Assembly (NCBI GenBank): GCA_030680085.1
Contig: JAUXWU010000118.1
Location: forward strand, 1-39,809
Source: Rhodocyclaceae bacterium
Lineage (GTDB): Bacteria; Pseudomonadota; Gammaproteobacteria; Burkholderiales; Rhodocyclaceae
Length of the DNA: 39,809 nucleotides
Reading direction: 5' to 3'
Shown one piece after another: positions 8,659 to 18,265 of the stretch (the stretch's first letter is position 1; every line of letters starts with the position of its first letter). The notes beneath the pieces are model-generated. The model was not told the origin of the DNA and ran no database searches. It saw only the letters and a program-made list of their open reading frames with translations. The position numbers were made by a program, and so were the translations under genes.

Positions 8659-9756
8659 ATGCAAGTTGTGCCTATTCAGTTCGAGCCCTTCAACGCGTTG
8701 TCAGACCAGGCTGCGGCAGCGCGCATCACCGCCGCCCGTCAGGTGCTTGGCAAGCGCGCCGTGCTGTTGTGTCACCACTACCAGCGCGCCGATGTTTATG
8801 CCCACGCAGACATCACCGGCGATTCGCTGAAACTCTCGCGTCTTGCCGCGCAGTCGGACGCCGAATTCATCGTCTTCTGCGGCGTGCATTTCATGGCCGA
8901 GGTCGCCGACATCCTCTCGCGCCCGGAACAGATTGCCATCCTGCCCGACCTCGCCGCCGGCTGCTCGATGGCCGACATGGCGAGCCTGGCCAAGGTCGAG
9001 CGCTGCTGGCGCGAACTGGCCACGGTGCTCGATCCCGACGAGCACGTCACTCCCGTCACCTACATCAACTCCGCCGCCGACCTCAAGGCCTTTTGCGGCG
9101 AACACGGTGGCATTGTCTGCACGTCATCCAACGCAACAAAAATACTCGAATGGTCGTTCGCCCGCCGCGACAAGGTGCTGTTCTTCCCCGACCAGCACCT
9201 CGGCCGCTGGAGCGGTCACCGGATGGGCATTCCGCTGGAGCAGATGGTCATCTGGACTCCCGACCTCGAAATGGGCGGCCTGACGGCCGAACAAATCCGC
9301 AATGCGAAGATCATTCTCTGGCACGGCTTCTGTTCGGTGCATCAGATGTTCCAGCCGGCGCAGATCGCGAAATTTCGTGCCCGCTATCCCGACGGCAAGG
9401 TGATCAGTCATCCCGAATGCAGCTTTGAAGTCTGCGCGCAATCCGATGCCATCGGCTCGACCGAGACCATCATCCGCGTCGTCAAGGAATCGCCGCCCGG
9501 CACGCGCTGGCTGGTCGGCACCGAGCTGAATCTGGTCGACCGGCTGGCCAACGAGGTCAAGAGCGAGGGCAAGATCGTCCAGTTCATGGCCGATACCGTG
9601 TGCATGTGCTCGACCATGCAGCGCATCGACCCGCAACACCTCGCCTGGACGCTGGAAAACTTGGTCGCCGGCAACGTGGTGAATCAGATCAAGGTGCCCG
9701 AACACGAGGCGAAGCTGGCGAAGATCGCGCTGGAACGGATGCTGGCCGCTTCCTGA
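8659..9756 (+). CDS. nadA: Quinolinate synthase NadA
   Basis: LLCHHYQRADVYAHADITGDSLKLSRLAA..., SHPECSFEVC, MADTVCMCSTMQRI. Confidence 0.96.
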   Translation: MQVVPIQFEPFNALSDQAAAARITAARQVLGKRAVLLCHHYQRADVYAHADITGDSLKLSRLAAQSDAEFIVFCGVHFMAEVADILSRPEQIAILPDLAAGCSMADMASLAKVERCWRELATVLDPDEHVTPVTYINSAADLKAFCGEHGGIVCTSSNATKILEWSFARRDKVLFFPDQHLGRWSGHRMGIPLEQMVIWTPDLEMGGLTAEQIRNAKIILWHGFCSVHQMFQPAQIAKFRARYPDGKVISHPECSFEVCAQSDAIGSTETIIRVVKESPPGTRWLVGTELNLVDRLANEVKSEGKIVQFMADTVCMCSTMQRIDPQHLAWTLENLVAGNVVNQIKVPEHEAKLAKIALERMLAAS

Positions 9757-9786
9757 GTGACACACTCTCCCGGGGGACTCAACCGC

Positions 9787-10938
9787 ATGCGCCTCCTTGC
9801 ACTCTCCGCCACCTTGATGATGACGCTTTCGACCGCCTGTTCCGGTTCGCAGCCCCCCGCACCGCCCTGCGGCCAGGCGGGGCAATGGCTGACGCCAGCG
9901 GCGGCAACTGCCCAGATCATCCAGCCCGGCCCGCTGCTGGAACGCCTGGCGCGGCAGCCGGTGGTGCTGCTCGGCGAAGCGCATGACAGTGCCGAGGACC
10001 ATCGCTGGCAACTGCATACGCTGACGCAGTTGTATGCGTTCCAGCCGCGTCTCGCCATCGGCTTCGAGATGTTCCCGCGCCGCATTCAGCCGGTGCTGGA
10101 CCAGTGGGTGGCGGGTGCGCTGTCGGAGGACGAATTCCTCAAGCGCAGCGAATGGGAGAAGGTCTGGAGCTTCGACCCGCGCGACTATCTACCCTTGTTC
10201 CACTTCGCGCGCATGAATCGTCTGCCGATGCTCGCGCTCAACGTCGAGCGCAGCCTGGTCGAGGCGGTGGGCAAACAGGGCTGGGATGCCGTGCCCGATG
10301 CAGAGAAAGAAGGCGTGACCCGGCCGGCGGCACCCAGTCCGGCCTATCAAAAGGAGCTGCGCGTGGTGTTCGACCACCACCCGGTGAAGGAGCGCGAGCA
10401 GGTGCAGGCCGCCTTCCTGCGCTTCGTCGAGGCGCAGACACTGTGGGACGGGGCCATGGCCCAGGTCATGGCGCGGCATCTGGAAAAGAACCACGGCACG
10501 CTGGTGGTCGGCATCCTGGGGGCTGGCCATGTGAGGAACGGCCACGGCGTGGCGCATCAACTCAAGCATCTCGGCATCGCGCCGGTGGGCACCCTGTTGA
10601 CCTGGGATCGCGCCGAAAGCTGCGAGTCTCTCGGCGAGGAATTTGCCGATGCCATCTATCTCGTCGAACAGCCCAAGAGCAATCCACCCCGGCTGGGCGT
10701 GTCGACGGATCAGGTCGGGGACAGCCTGCGCATCACCAGCGTGATGGCGGGTAGCGTGGCGGAACAGGCCGGACTCAAGAGCGGCGACGTGATTGTCGCG
10801 GTCGCCGGGCAGCCGGTGAAAGGTATCGAGACGCTGCGCGCCGCCGTGCAGCGGCAGGCGCCGGGGACCTGGCTGCCCCTGAAGATCCGCCGCGAGAACA
10901 GCGAGCTGGAGATCATTGCGCGCTTTCCAAATCCATGA
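9787..10938 (+). CDS. ChaN-family lipoprotein with C-terminal PDZ domain
   Basis: Lipobox-like STACSGS, PVVLLGEAHDSAEDHRWQ, FEMFPRRIQPVLD; C-terminal DSLRITSVMAGSVAEQAGLKSGDVIVAVAGQPV. Confidence 0.85.
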   Translation: MRLLALSATLMMTLSTACSGSQPPAPPCGQAGQWLTPAAATAQIIQPGPLLERLARQPVVLLGEAHDSAEDHRWQLHTLTQLYAFQPRLAIGFEMFPRRIQPVLDQWVAGALSEDEFLKRSEWEKVWSFDPRDYLPLFHFARMNRLPMLALNVERSLVEAVGKQGWDAVPDAEKEGVTRPAAPSPAYQKELRVVFDHHPVKEREQVQAAFLRFVEAQTLWDGAMAQVMARHLEKNHGTLVVGILGAGHVRNGHGVAHQLKHLGIAPVGTLLTWDRAESCESLGEEFADAIYLVEQPKSNPPRLGVSTDQVGDSLRITSVMAGSVAEQAGLKSGDVIVAVAGQPVKGIETLRAAVQRQAPGTWLPLKIRRENSELEIIARFPNP

Positions 10939-12896
10939 AGTCCTGGTTCGCCCTGCTGCTCTGGCTGCCGCTGGCGGCGCTGGCCCTGCCGCGCCTCGAT
11001 CTGGACGTGCAACTCGATCCGGCAACCCGACAATTCAGCGCAACAGCCACGCTGAGCGATGAGCGTGACTTGACGGGTTTCCGCCTCGGCCCGGATTTCG
11101 AGATTACCGCCATGACGGTGAACGGGCAGTCGATGAAGCCCACCCGCCGTCTTGCCAGCGCCGACTTTCGCTTGCCGGCAGGCGCGCGCCGCGTGGTGAT
11201 TGCCTATCGTGCAACCCTGGCAGCGACGCCGAATCTCGATCACCGCCAGGTACTGGGCCAGAGATCGGGCACGGCAGCACCCGACGGCAGCTTTCTGCCC
11301 GGCGCGGCGGGATGGTACCCGGAGACCGGCCAACGCTTCAGCTACCGACTTGTGCTCAGGCTGCCGGCGGGCCAGAAAGGCCTGGTGCCGGGCAATCTGG
11401 TGGAGGAATCCGCCACGGCGGCAGGCTACCGCGCCGAGTTCGAATTTCCCCACCCGGCCGACGGCATCGACCTCATGGCCGGGCCCTACACCGTGAGCGA
11501 GCACACGCTGCGGCTGAACGACGGCGGCATGATCCGCGTCCGCACCTGGTTCCATGACGAGTTGGCTGGATTGGCGGAAGGCTATCTCGACGACTCGGCG
11601 CGTTACCTCGAACGCTACAGCAAGCTGATCGGCGAATATCCGTTCGGCATCTTCAGTGTGGTGTCGAGCCCGACTCCCACCGGCTTCGGCATGCCCAGCC
11701 TCACCTATCTGGGGCGCGAGGTCATCAAGCTGCCCTTCATCCGCGCCACCTCGCTGGGCCACGAGGTGCTGCACAACTGGTGGGGCAACGGCGTCTATCC
11801 GGATTGGCAAAAAGGCAACTGGTCCGAGGGGCTGACCACCTTCCTCGCCGATTACGCCTACAAGGAAGACGAGAGCGCCGAGGCCGCGCGCGAGATGCGC
11901 CTCGCCTGGCTGCGCGACCTGGCGGCGATCCCGGCCGGCGCGGATATTGCTCTCAAGGACTTCACCTCACGCCACCATGGCATCAATTCCATCGTCGGCT
12001 ACAACAAGGCGGCGATGGTTTTTCTCATGCTGGAGGACGAAATCGGCCGCGACGCCTTCCGGCGCGGCCTGCGCCTGTTGTGGCAGCAGAGGCGCTTCCA
12101 GAGCGCAGGCTGGGCCGATCTCGAAGCGGCCTTTGCCTCGGCGTCCGGGCAATCGCTGTCAGTCTTCTTCCGCCAATGGGTGGACCGTTCCGGCGCGCCG
12201 GAGATCCGGCTGAAATCCGCCGAACGCAGCGGCGACAAATTGACGGTACAGCTCGCCCAAAGCGGCAGCCATGCGCTGACGCTGCCGCTGCGGCTGGTTT
12301 ATCCGGAGCGGACTGAAATGCGCCGGGTCCGGCTCGCCGGGCGCGAGACCAGCGTGGTTCTCGACGGCATCGACGCCGCCCTTGAGGCTGTCGAAGCCGA
12401 TCCCGATTACCGCCTGTGGCGGCGCGTCGCCCCCGCCTTGCTGCCGCCGATCCTGCGGGAAGTCTTCGTCGCGCCCGGCGCGCAGGTTGTCGCGGCCGAC
12501 GCTGATGCCGCTATCCGCGTTGCCGCGCGCGCGCTCGCGGCCCGCGTGCTCGATGCGCAGCCGTCAACGGTCGGCGCGGAATGGCCCGCGACCGGCGCGG
12601 TGCTGCTCGTCGGCCTCGACCCATCGATCGATGCCATGCTCGCGCGGCTGGGACTGCCGGCCAGACCTTCGTCCCGGCGCGGCAGTGCGCAGGTGTGGGC
12701 GGGGCGCGACGCCGCGGGCCGCCCCTATGCCGTGATCGCGGCGCGCGATGCCGCCGCGCTCAAAGCGCTGGAACGCGGCCTGCCGCACTACGGCCGGCAG
12801 AGCTGGCTGTTGTTCGAGGGTGCCCGCATGGCGGAAAAAGGCGTGTGGCCGCCGCGCGTGGAATGCTTGCCGGTCAATGCTGCCCGCCTGCCTTGA
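10935..12896 (+). CDS. M1-like (gluzincin) metallopeptidase
   Basis: SLGHEVLHNWWGNGVYPDWQKGNWSEGLTTFLADY: HExxH zinc motif with downstream Glu. Confidence 0.85.
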   Translation: MKSWFALLLWLPLAALALPRLDLDVQLDPATRQFSATATLSDERDLTGFRLGPDFEITAMTVNGQSMKPTRRLASADFRLPAGARRVVIAYRATLAATPNLDHRQVLGQRSGTAAPDGSFLPGAAGWYPETGQRFSYRLVLRLPAGQKGLVPGNLVEESATAAGYRAEFEFPHPADGIDLMAGPYTVSEHTLRLNDGGMIRVRTWFHDELAGLAEGYLDDSARYLERYSKLIGEYPFGIFSVVSSPTPTGFGMPSLTYLGREVIKLPFIRATSLGHEVLHNWWGNGVYPDWQKGNWSEGLTTFLADYAYKEDESAEAAREMRLAWLRDLAAIPAGADIALKDFTSRHHGINSIVGYNKAAMVFLMLEDEIGRDAFRRGLRLLWQQRRFQSAGWADLEAAFASASGQSLSVFFRQWVDRSGAPEIRLKSAERSGDKLTVQLAQSGSHALTLPLRLVYPERTEMRRVRLAGRETSVVLDGIDAALEAVEADPDYRLWRRVAPALLPPILREVFVAPGAQVVAADADAAIRVAARALAARVLDAQPSTVGAEWPATGAVLLVGLDPSIDAMLARLGLPARPSSRRGSAQVWAGRDAAGRPYAVIAARDAAALKALERGLPHYGRQSWLLFEGARMAEKGVWPPRVECLPVNAARLP

Positions 12897-12925
12897 TATC
12901 GTCACGCCATTTTGGCCCTGGCAGC

Positions 12926-12950
12926 AAAAGTCGGCGCTGGCGGGACGGCG
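12926..12950 (-). repeat. 24-nt dispersed repeat, copy A
   Basis: AAAAGTCGGCGCTGGCGGGACGGCG in the M1 peptidase / EEP intergenic region. Confidence 0.9.
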
Positions 12951-13017
12951 GCGCGAATGTTCTACACTGACGGTTGACGGCGGAGATTGCTCTGCCCATG
13001 TTGGTTTGTCCCTCGCC

Positions 13018-13779
13018 ATGCTGTCCATCGCCACCTGGAATATCCACAAGGGTTTCTCGCAGTTCAATCGCCGCATGATGGTGCATGAGCTGCGCGAGCG
13101 GCTGCGCGCGCTCGACGCCGACATCGTATTTTTGCAGGAAGTGCAGGGCGAGCACCTGTTGCATGCCGAGCAGCACGCGGACTGGCCGGCCGAGCCGCAA
13201 CACGAGTTTCTTGCCGAGGGAGTCTGGGACAGCCATGCCTATGGCCGCAACATGGTGTATGACCACGGTCATCACGGCAATGCGATCCTCGCGCGTTTTC
13301 CCATCGCCAACGTGTTCAACCAGGATGTGACGCGCCTGCGTTTCGAGAAGCGCGGCATCCTGCATTGCACCGTCGCCGTGCCGGGGTTGGCGGTGCCGCT
13401 GCACTGCGTCTGCGCGCATCTGTCCTTGTTCGGCCGCTCGCGCCGCCACCAGATGGATGTGCTGGCGACGCACATCGAGGCCAGCGTGCCGCACGACGCG
13501 CCGCTGTTGATTGCCGGCGATTTCAACGACTGGCGCAACCGCGCCCAGATTCTCCTGGCGGCGCGCCTCGGCCTGACCGAGGTGTCCGCCGGCACCAGCA
13601 AACGGCCGCTGCGCAGCTTTCCGGCGGCGCTGCCGATGTTTCGCCTCGACCGGATCTATTCGCGCGGACTGCAGGTCGAGGCGAACGTCGTGCATCACGG
13701 CCTGCCGTGGTCGAAAATCTCCGACCATGCCGCGGTGTCGGCGCGGTTTTCGTTCGCGCTCGTCGATCCAGCGGGATGA
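13018..13779 (+). CDS. Endonuclease/exonuclease/phosphatase family protein
   Basis: MLSIATWNIHKGFSQFNRRMMVHELRERLRALDADIVFLQEVQGEH, LIAGDFNDWRNR, SDHAAV. Confidence 0.92.
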   Translation: MLSIATWNIHKGFSQFNRRMMVHELRERLRALDADIVFLQEVQGEHLLHAEQHADWPAEPQHEFLAEGVWDSHAYGRNMVYDHGHHGNAILARFPIANVFNQDVTRLRFEKRGILHCTVAVPGLAVPLHCVCAHLSLFGRSRRHQMDVLATHIEASVPHDAPLLIAGDFNDWRNRAQILLAARLGLTEVSAGTSKRPLRSFPAALPMFRLDRIYSRGLQVEANVVHHGLPWSKISDHAAVSARFSFALVDPAG

Positions 13780-15002
13780 GTGGCATGAGTGGAATGACCG
13801 GCATCGACTTCCACCGGCGCCGTCCCGCCGGGGCCGACTTTCTGGCCGACAATCGCGTGCTGCTGCTGGAAAACGGCACGCAGTTTTTTCCGGCGCTGCT
13901 CGCGGCCATCGAATCCGCCACCCACGAGATCGCGCTTGAAACCTATATCTTCGCCGCCGACGCCACCGGCTTGCGCATCGTCGCGGCGCTGGCGGCCGCC
14001 GCGCGGCGCGGCGTGGCGGTGCGAGTGCTGGTGGATGGTTTTGGCGCGCGCGACTTTCAGCAGGGATTGAACCTGGGCCTGGCGCTGACGGCCGCCGGCG
14101 CCGAGGTGGAGGTCTATCGCGCCGAGGCGGCGCGCCTCAAACTACGCCGTCACCGCCTGCGCCGCCTGCACCGCAAGCTCGCCGTGATCGACGGCCGCAT
14201 TGCTTTTGTTGGCGGCATCAACATCATCGACGATGACGATGCCATCCTCCACGGGTCGCGCCTTGACTATGCGGTAGAGGTCAGCGGGCCGCTGGCGGGC
14301 GTCATCCATGCCAGCATGCGGCACCTGTGGCGGCTGGTGGGCTGGGCGAAGCTGCAGCGCCGGCCGCCCAGCCTGCCCGTCTCTCCGCTGGCGGGGGAGG
14401 CGCCGGCCGGGACGATGGCAGCGGCATTTCTGGTGCGCGACAACCTGCGGCATCGGCGCGATATCGAGGAAGCCTATCTGGCCGCCATCGCCGGGGCGCG
14501 CGCGGAAGTGTTGCTGGCCAGCGCCTATTTCCTGCCCGGCCGGCGCTTTCGACATGCCCTGCTGGCTGCGGCGGCGCGCGGCGTCGCCGTGACGATTGTC
14601 CTGCAGGGGCGAGTGGAATATGCGCTGCAGCATTACGCCACCCAGGCGCTGTATGGCAACCTGCTGGCCGGCGGCGTGCGCATCTTCGAATATCACGCCG
14701 GTTTGCTGCACGCCAAGGTGGCGGTGGTGGATGGCGGCTGGGCGACGGTGGGCTCGTCCAACATCGACCCCTTCAGCCTGTTGCTGGCGCGCGAAGCCAA
14801 CGTGGTGGTGCAGGATGCCGGTTTCGCCAAGGAACTCTCCGCCAGCCTGCAACGCGCACTCGACAGCGGCGCCAGTGAAGTCGTCCTGGCCGATCTCCAG
14901 CGCCGCTCACTGCCAGCGCGCATCCTGCGCTGGGCAGCCTACGGCCTGGTGCGCCTGCTGCTGGGTATTACGCGCTACGGCGGTAATGACTATCGTGAGT
15001 AG
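13776..15002 (+). CDS. clsB: Cardiolipin synthase B-type (phospholipase D family)
   Basis: Two HKD motifs (LHRKLAVIDGRIAFVGGINI; LHAKVAVVDGGWATVGSSNIDPFS); ATGA overlap with the upstream gene. Confidence 0.93.
   Translation: MSGMSGMTGIDFHRRRPAGADFLADNRVLLLENGTQFFPALLAAIESATHEIALETYIFAADATGLRIVAALAAAARRGVAVRVLVDGFGARDFQQGLNLGLALTAAGAEVEVYRAEAARLKLRRHRLRRLHRKLAVIDGRIAFVGGINIIDDDDAILHGSRLDYAVEVSGPLAGVIHASMRHLWRLVGWAKLQRRPPSLPVSPLAGEAPAGTMAAAFLVRDNLRHRRDIEEAYLAAIAGARAEVLLASAYFLPGRRFRHALLAAAARGVAVTIVLQGRVEYALQHYATQALYGNLLAGGVRIFEYHAGLLHAKVAVVDGGWATVGSSNIDPFSLLLAREANVVVQDAGFAKELSASLQRALDSGASEVVLADLQRRSLPARILRWAAYGLVRLLLGITRYGGNDYRE
13816..13841 (+). repeat. Dispersed repeat, diverged copy B (GGCGCCGTCCCGCCGGGGCCGACTTT)
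   Basis: Inside the clsB N-terminal coding region. Confidence 0.65.
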
Positions 15003-15028
15003 GCGCCGTCCCGCCAGCGCCGACTTTT
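15001..15028 (+). repeat. Dispersed repeat, copy C
   Basis: AGGCGCCGTCCCGCCAGCGCCGACTTTT overlapping the clsB stop codon. Confidence 0.9.
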
Positions 15029-15111
15029 AGCCGAATAACCGCGCATATTCGATTTTCGGGCAGCGATCCATCTTTCGAGTATCCGGGCAATGGCGGCGTC
15101 GTCGGTGACGA

Positions 15112-16074
15112 TCATGGGATTTTTTCCTCGTAAAAGTGATGAGCGGGCAGCGTGAGAACGCGCGGCACATTCTCCAGCTTCCAATGAGCGAGTGCCCAGG
15201 CCCAAAAGTCGGCGCTGGCGCGACGGCGTTCCGCCGGCGCGCCGCCACTCCGGGCACGGCGTAACTCTGGCGGCGGCTGCTGGCCGAGAAAGGCCAGTGC
15301 GGCAAGCAGCGCGGGGCCGGGATGCGCCGCATCGACGGGTGCGGCGCGGGTTTGCTTCGACAGCTTGTTGCCGGCGGCATCGACGGCCACCGGCAGGTGG
15401 GCATAGGCCGGCGTGGGCAAGCCCAGCAGGCCTTGCAGATAGATCTGGCGCGGTGTCGAGTGCAGCAGATCGGCGCCGCGCACCACATGATCGACGCCCT
15501 GATCGGCGTCATCGACCACCACGGCGAGTTGATAGGCGAACAGACCGTCGGCGCGCAGCAGCACGCAGTCGCCGACGTCACGTGGCAGATTTTGGCACTG
15601 TGGCCCCTGCACGGCATCGTCAAATTCGATGTCGCCCGCGAGTCGCAAGCGCCAGGCGCGCGCCGTTTTGCCCGGCGGCAGACCGGCGCGACAGGTGCCG
15701 GGATAAACCGGCGCGCCGTCGATGCCTGGCGGTGCGTTGGCGAGTTCGCTGCGGGAGCAAGCGCAGGGATAAACCGCGCCCGCGGTGCGCAACTGCTCGA
15801 AAACCTCGCGATAGCGCTCGGTGCGGGTGCTTTGCAGCATGACCGCGCCGTCCCACTCGAAACCGCAGGCTTCCAGCGTGGCGAGGAGCTTGGCGGCGGC
15901 GCCCGGGCGACAGCGCGGCTGATCGACGTCTTCCATGCGCAACAGCCAGCGTCCGCCGCGCGAGCGCGCCTCCAGGCAACTGCCGAGTGCGGCGACCAGC
16001 GAGCCGAAATGGAGCGGCCCGGTGGGGGATGGCGCGAAGCGTCCGCAAGCGTTACTGATGACTTGAATCCTCAA
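15112..16074 (-). CDS. gluQ: Glutamyl-Q tRNA(Asp) synthetase
   Basis: GRFAPSPTGPLHFGSLVAALGSCLEARSRGGRWLLRMEDVDQPR; KLSKQ motif. Confidence 0.94.
   Translation of the reverse strand: MRIQVISNACGRFAPSPTGPLHFGSLVAALGSCLEARSRGGRWLLRMEDVDQPRCRPGAAAKLLATLEACGFEWDGAVMLQSTRTERYREVFEQLRTAGAVYPCACSRSELANAPPGIDGAPVYPGTCRAGLPPGKTARAWRLRLAGDIEFDDAVQGPQCQNLPRDVGDCVLLRADGLFAYQLAVVVDDADQGVDHVVRGADLLHSTPRQIYLQGLLGLPTPAYAHLPVAVDAAGNKLSKQTRAAPVDAAHPGPALLAALAFLGQQPPPELRRARSGGAPAERRRASADFWAWALAHWKLENVPRVLTLPAHHFYEEKIP
15204..15228 (-). repeat. Dispersed repeat, copy D (inside gluQ)
   Basis: AAAAGTCGGCGCTGGCGCGACGGCG; encodes RRRASADF in GluQ. Confidence 0.88.
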
Positions 16075-16137
16075 ACTTTGGTTAAGACGCGGGCTGATTT
16101 AGAATGCCCGGCCACCCTACCTATCACGGAGCGCCGC

Positions 16138-16506
16138 ATGGCCACCATCACCCTTACCGCCGACAACTTCAAGGAAACCATCTCCAGCCACGACATCGTG
16201 ATCGTCGATTTCTGGGCGGCGTGGTGCGCGCCTTGCCGCGCTTTTGCACCGATCTTCGAGGCGGCGTCCGAAAAATATCCCGAGATCGCCTTCGCCAAGG
16301 TGAACACCGAGGAAGAGCGCGAGATGGCCAACGGCTTCAACGTCCGCTCGATCCCGATGCTGATGATTTTTCGCGAGCAGGTCATTCTCTACGCCGAGGC
16401 GGGATCGCTGCCGGCCCCCGCGCTGGATCAACTGATCGAGCAGATTCGCGCGCTCGACATGGAAAAGGTGCGCGCCGAGATCGCCGCCGCGGAAGAGCAA
16501 GCCTAA
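16138..16506 (+). CDS. Thioredoxin family protein
   Basis: IVIVDFWAAWCAPCRAFAPIFEAASEKYPEIAFAKVNTEE. Confidence 0.94.
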   Translation: MATITLTADNFKETISSHDIVIVDFWAAWCAPCRAFAPIFEAASEKYPEIAFAKVNTEEEREMANGFNVRSIPMLMIFREQVILYAEAGSLPAPALDQLIEQIRALDMEKVRAEIAAAEEQA

Positions 16507-16510
16507 AACC

Positions 16511-17446
16511 TCAATCAAGGCTTTCGCCAAAGGCCGCGCGGAAATTTTCCGCGATTTCGGCGCGCGTCGGTTTGTGGTTCTGCCCGCCGCGCCGGGCGAT
16601 TTTGATGCTGCCCATCAGCGTGGCGAGGCGGCCTGATTTCTGCCAGTCCCAGCCGCGCGCCATGCCATACAGCAGGCCGGCGCGATAGGCGTCGCCGCAG
16701 CCGGTCGGGTCGACAAGCTGGGCTGGAGCAACAGCCGGGATGTCGAGGCGCGCGCCACCCGCATAAATTTGCGAACCGTTGCCGCCGAGTGTCACCACCA
16801 GCGCGCGCAATGAGTCGGCGAGCGCTTCGAGGCTTTTGCCGGTGCGTTCCGTGAGCAGTTTCGCCTCGTAGTCATTGACGGTGCAGACATCGGCGAGGCG
16901 GATGAAATCCAGCAGTTCCGCGCCGTCGAACATCGGCAAGCCCTGGCCCGGATCGAAAACGAAAGGAATGCCCGCCGTGTGAAATTCGCGCGCGTGCTGC
17001 AGCATGCCGGCGCGGCCGTCGGGAGAAACGATGCCCAGCGTGACGTCGCTGGCATCGGCGATGCGGTTTTCGTGCGAAAAATTCATCGCGCCCGGGTGAA
17101 AGGCGGTGATCTGGTTGTCGTCCAGATCGGTGGTGATGAAGGCCTGCGCGGTGAAGCTGTCGGGCACCGCGCGCACGTGCCGCGCCGACAAGCCGAGTTG
17201 CTTGAGCCGCGCCAGGTAGGGCGCGCTGTCGTCGCCAACCGCCGCCATGATGAGCGGTGCGCCGCCGAGCAGATTGAGGTTGTAGGCGATGTTGCCGGCG
17301 CAGCCGCCGTACTCGCGCCGCATGTCGGGCACCAGGAAGGCGACGTTGAGGATGTGGATTTGCTCCGGCAGGATGTGGTTCTTGAAGCGATCCTTGAACA
17401 CCATGATGGTGTCGTAAGCGAGCGAGCCGCAGATAAGGGTATGCAT
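16511..17446 (-). CDS. PfkB-family carbohydrate/adenosine kinase
   Basis: GGCAGNIAYNLNLLGGAPLIMAAVGDD; LVDPTGCGDAYRAGLLYG. Confidence 0.92.
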   Translation of the reverse strand: MHTLICGSLAYDTIMVFKDRFKNHILPEQIHILNVAFLVPDMRREYGGCAGNIAYNLNLLGGAPLIMAAVGDDSAPYLARLKQLGLSARHVRAVPDSFTAQAFITTDLDDNQITAFHPGAMNFSHENRIADASDVTLGIVSPDGRAGMLQHAREFHTAGIPFVFDPGQGLPMFDGAELLDFIRLADVCTVNDYEAKLLTERTGKSLEALADSLRALVVTLGGNGSQIYAGGARLDIPAVAPAQLVDPTGCGDAYRAGLLYGMARGWDWQKSGRLATLMGSIKIARRGGQNHKPTRAEIAENFRAAFGESLD

Positions 17447-17461
17447 TTCAGTGGTCAGTGG

Positions 17462-18265
17462 TCAGGGATAAAAGAGATAGAGGCGATAGCCGACGGCGGG
17501 CAGGCCGGAAATTTCGAGTGTCAACTGGACGGCGACCTCGGCGTTGGCGGCGAAGCCGGTGGTGGCGTCGTGGTCGGCGGGAAGATACTCGGCGGGCGCC
17601 AGCACCTTCTTCAGCAGGGCGGCGTCCTGGGTGTCGGTCAGGGTCAGTTCGAGGTGCGGGTATTCCTGGTCGAACGGCGCGCGGTTTTTCAGGGTGGCGG
17701 TGAGGAGCAGACGGCCAGCGCCTGCGGCTCCAGTCGCCTCGGCCGGCGCGAGGTCGGAGCTTTCGATGCCGATCAGCTCGGCTTTTTGCGGTCGCGGCAG
17801 CGTGCAGCCGAACTGCTCGCAAGCGGCCAGGAGCGCCGGACGCAGTTCGGGCGCCAGCACCGCCAGTTCGACGCGAAAAATGTACAGCAACTGGCCGGCA
17901 GCCAGCGCCAGCAGAATCAGCAGACCGGTGATCAATGGCCAGCGGCGCGCAGGCGGCGGTTCGCCAATGGTTTCCCACGCGGCGGGGACGGGCGTCTCTG
18001 CCGGGGGCGGCGGGCTGTCGTCTTCCGGCGCTGTGCTGGTTGCGGGTTCCGGTTCCGCTTCGGGTTCTGTCGCCAGAATGGGTTCGGGCAGCGCCTCGAC
18101 AGGTACTGCGGCCGGCCCGATCACCACCGGCACTTCATCGGCCAGACTGTCGATTGCATTGAACACCCCGCGGCAGGTGCCGCAACGTACCTGCCCCAGG
18201 CGCGCTTTCAACTGCTCGGGCGCAACGCGAAAGGTGGTCTGGCAATGGGGGCAGCGGGTCAGCAT
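17462..18265 (-). CDS. Zinc-ribbon / DUF3426 membrane protein
   Basis: MLTRCPHCQTTFRVAPEQLKARLGQVRCGTCRGVFNAID; C-terminal DUF3426-like. Confidence 0.88.
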   Translation of the reverse strand: MLTRCPHCQTTFRVAPEQLKARLGQVRCGTCRGVFNAIDSLADEVPVVIGPAAVPVEALPEPILATEPEAEPEPATSTAPEDDSPPPPAETPVPAAWETIGEPPPARRWPLITGLLILLALAAGQLLYIFRVELAVLAPELRPALLAACEQFGCTLPRPQKAELIGIESSDLAPAEATGAAGAGRLLLTATLKNRAPFDQEYPHLELTLTDTQDAALLKKVLAPAEYLPADHDATTGFAANAEVAVQLTLEISGLPAVGYRLYLFYP

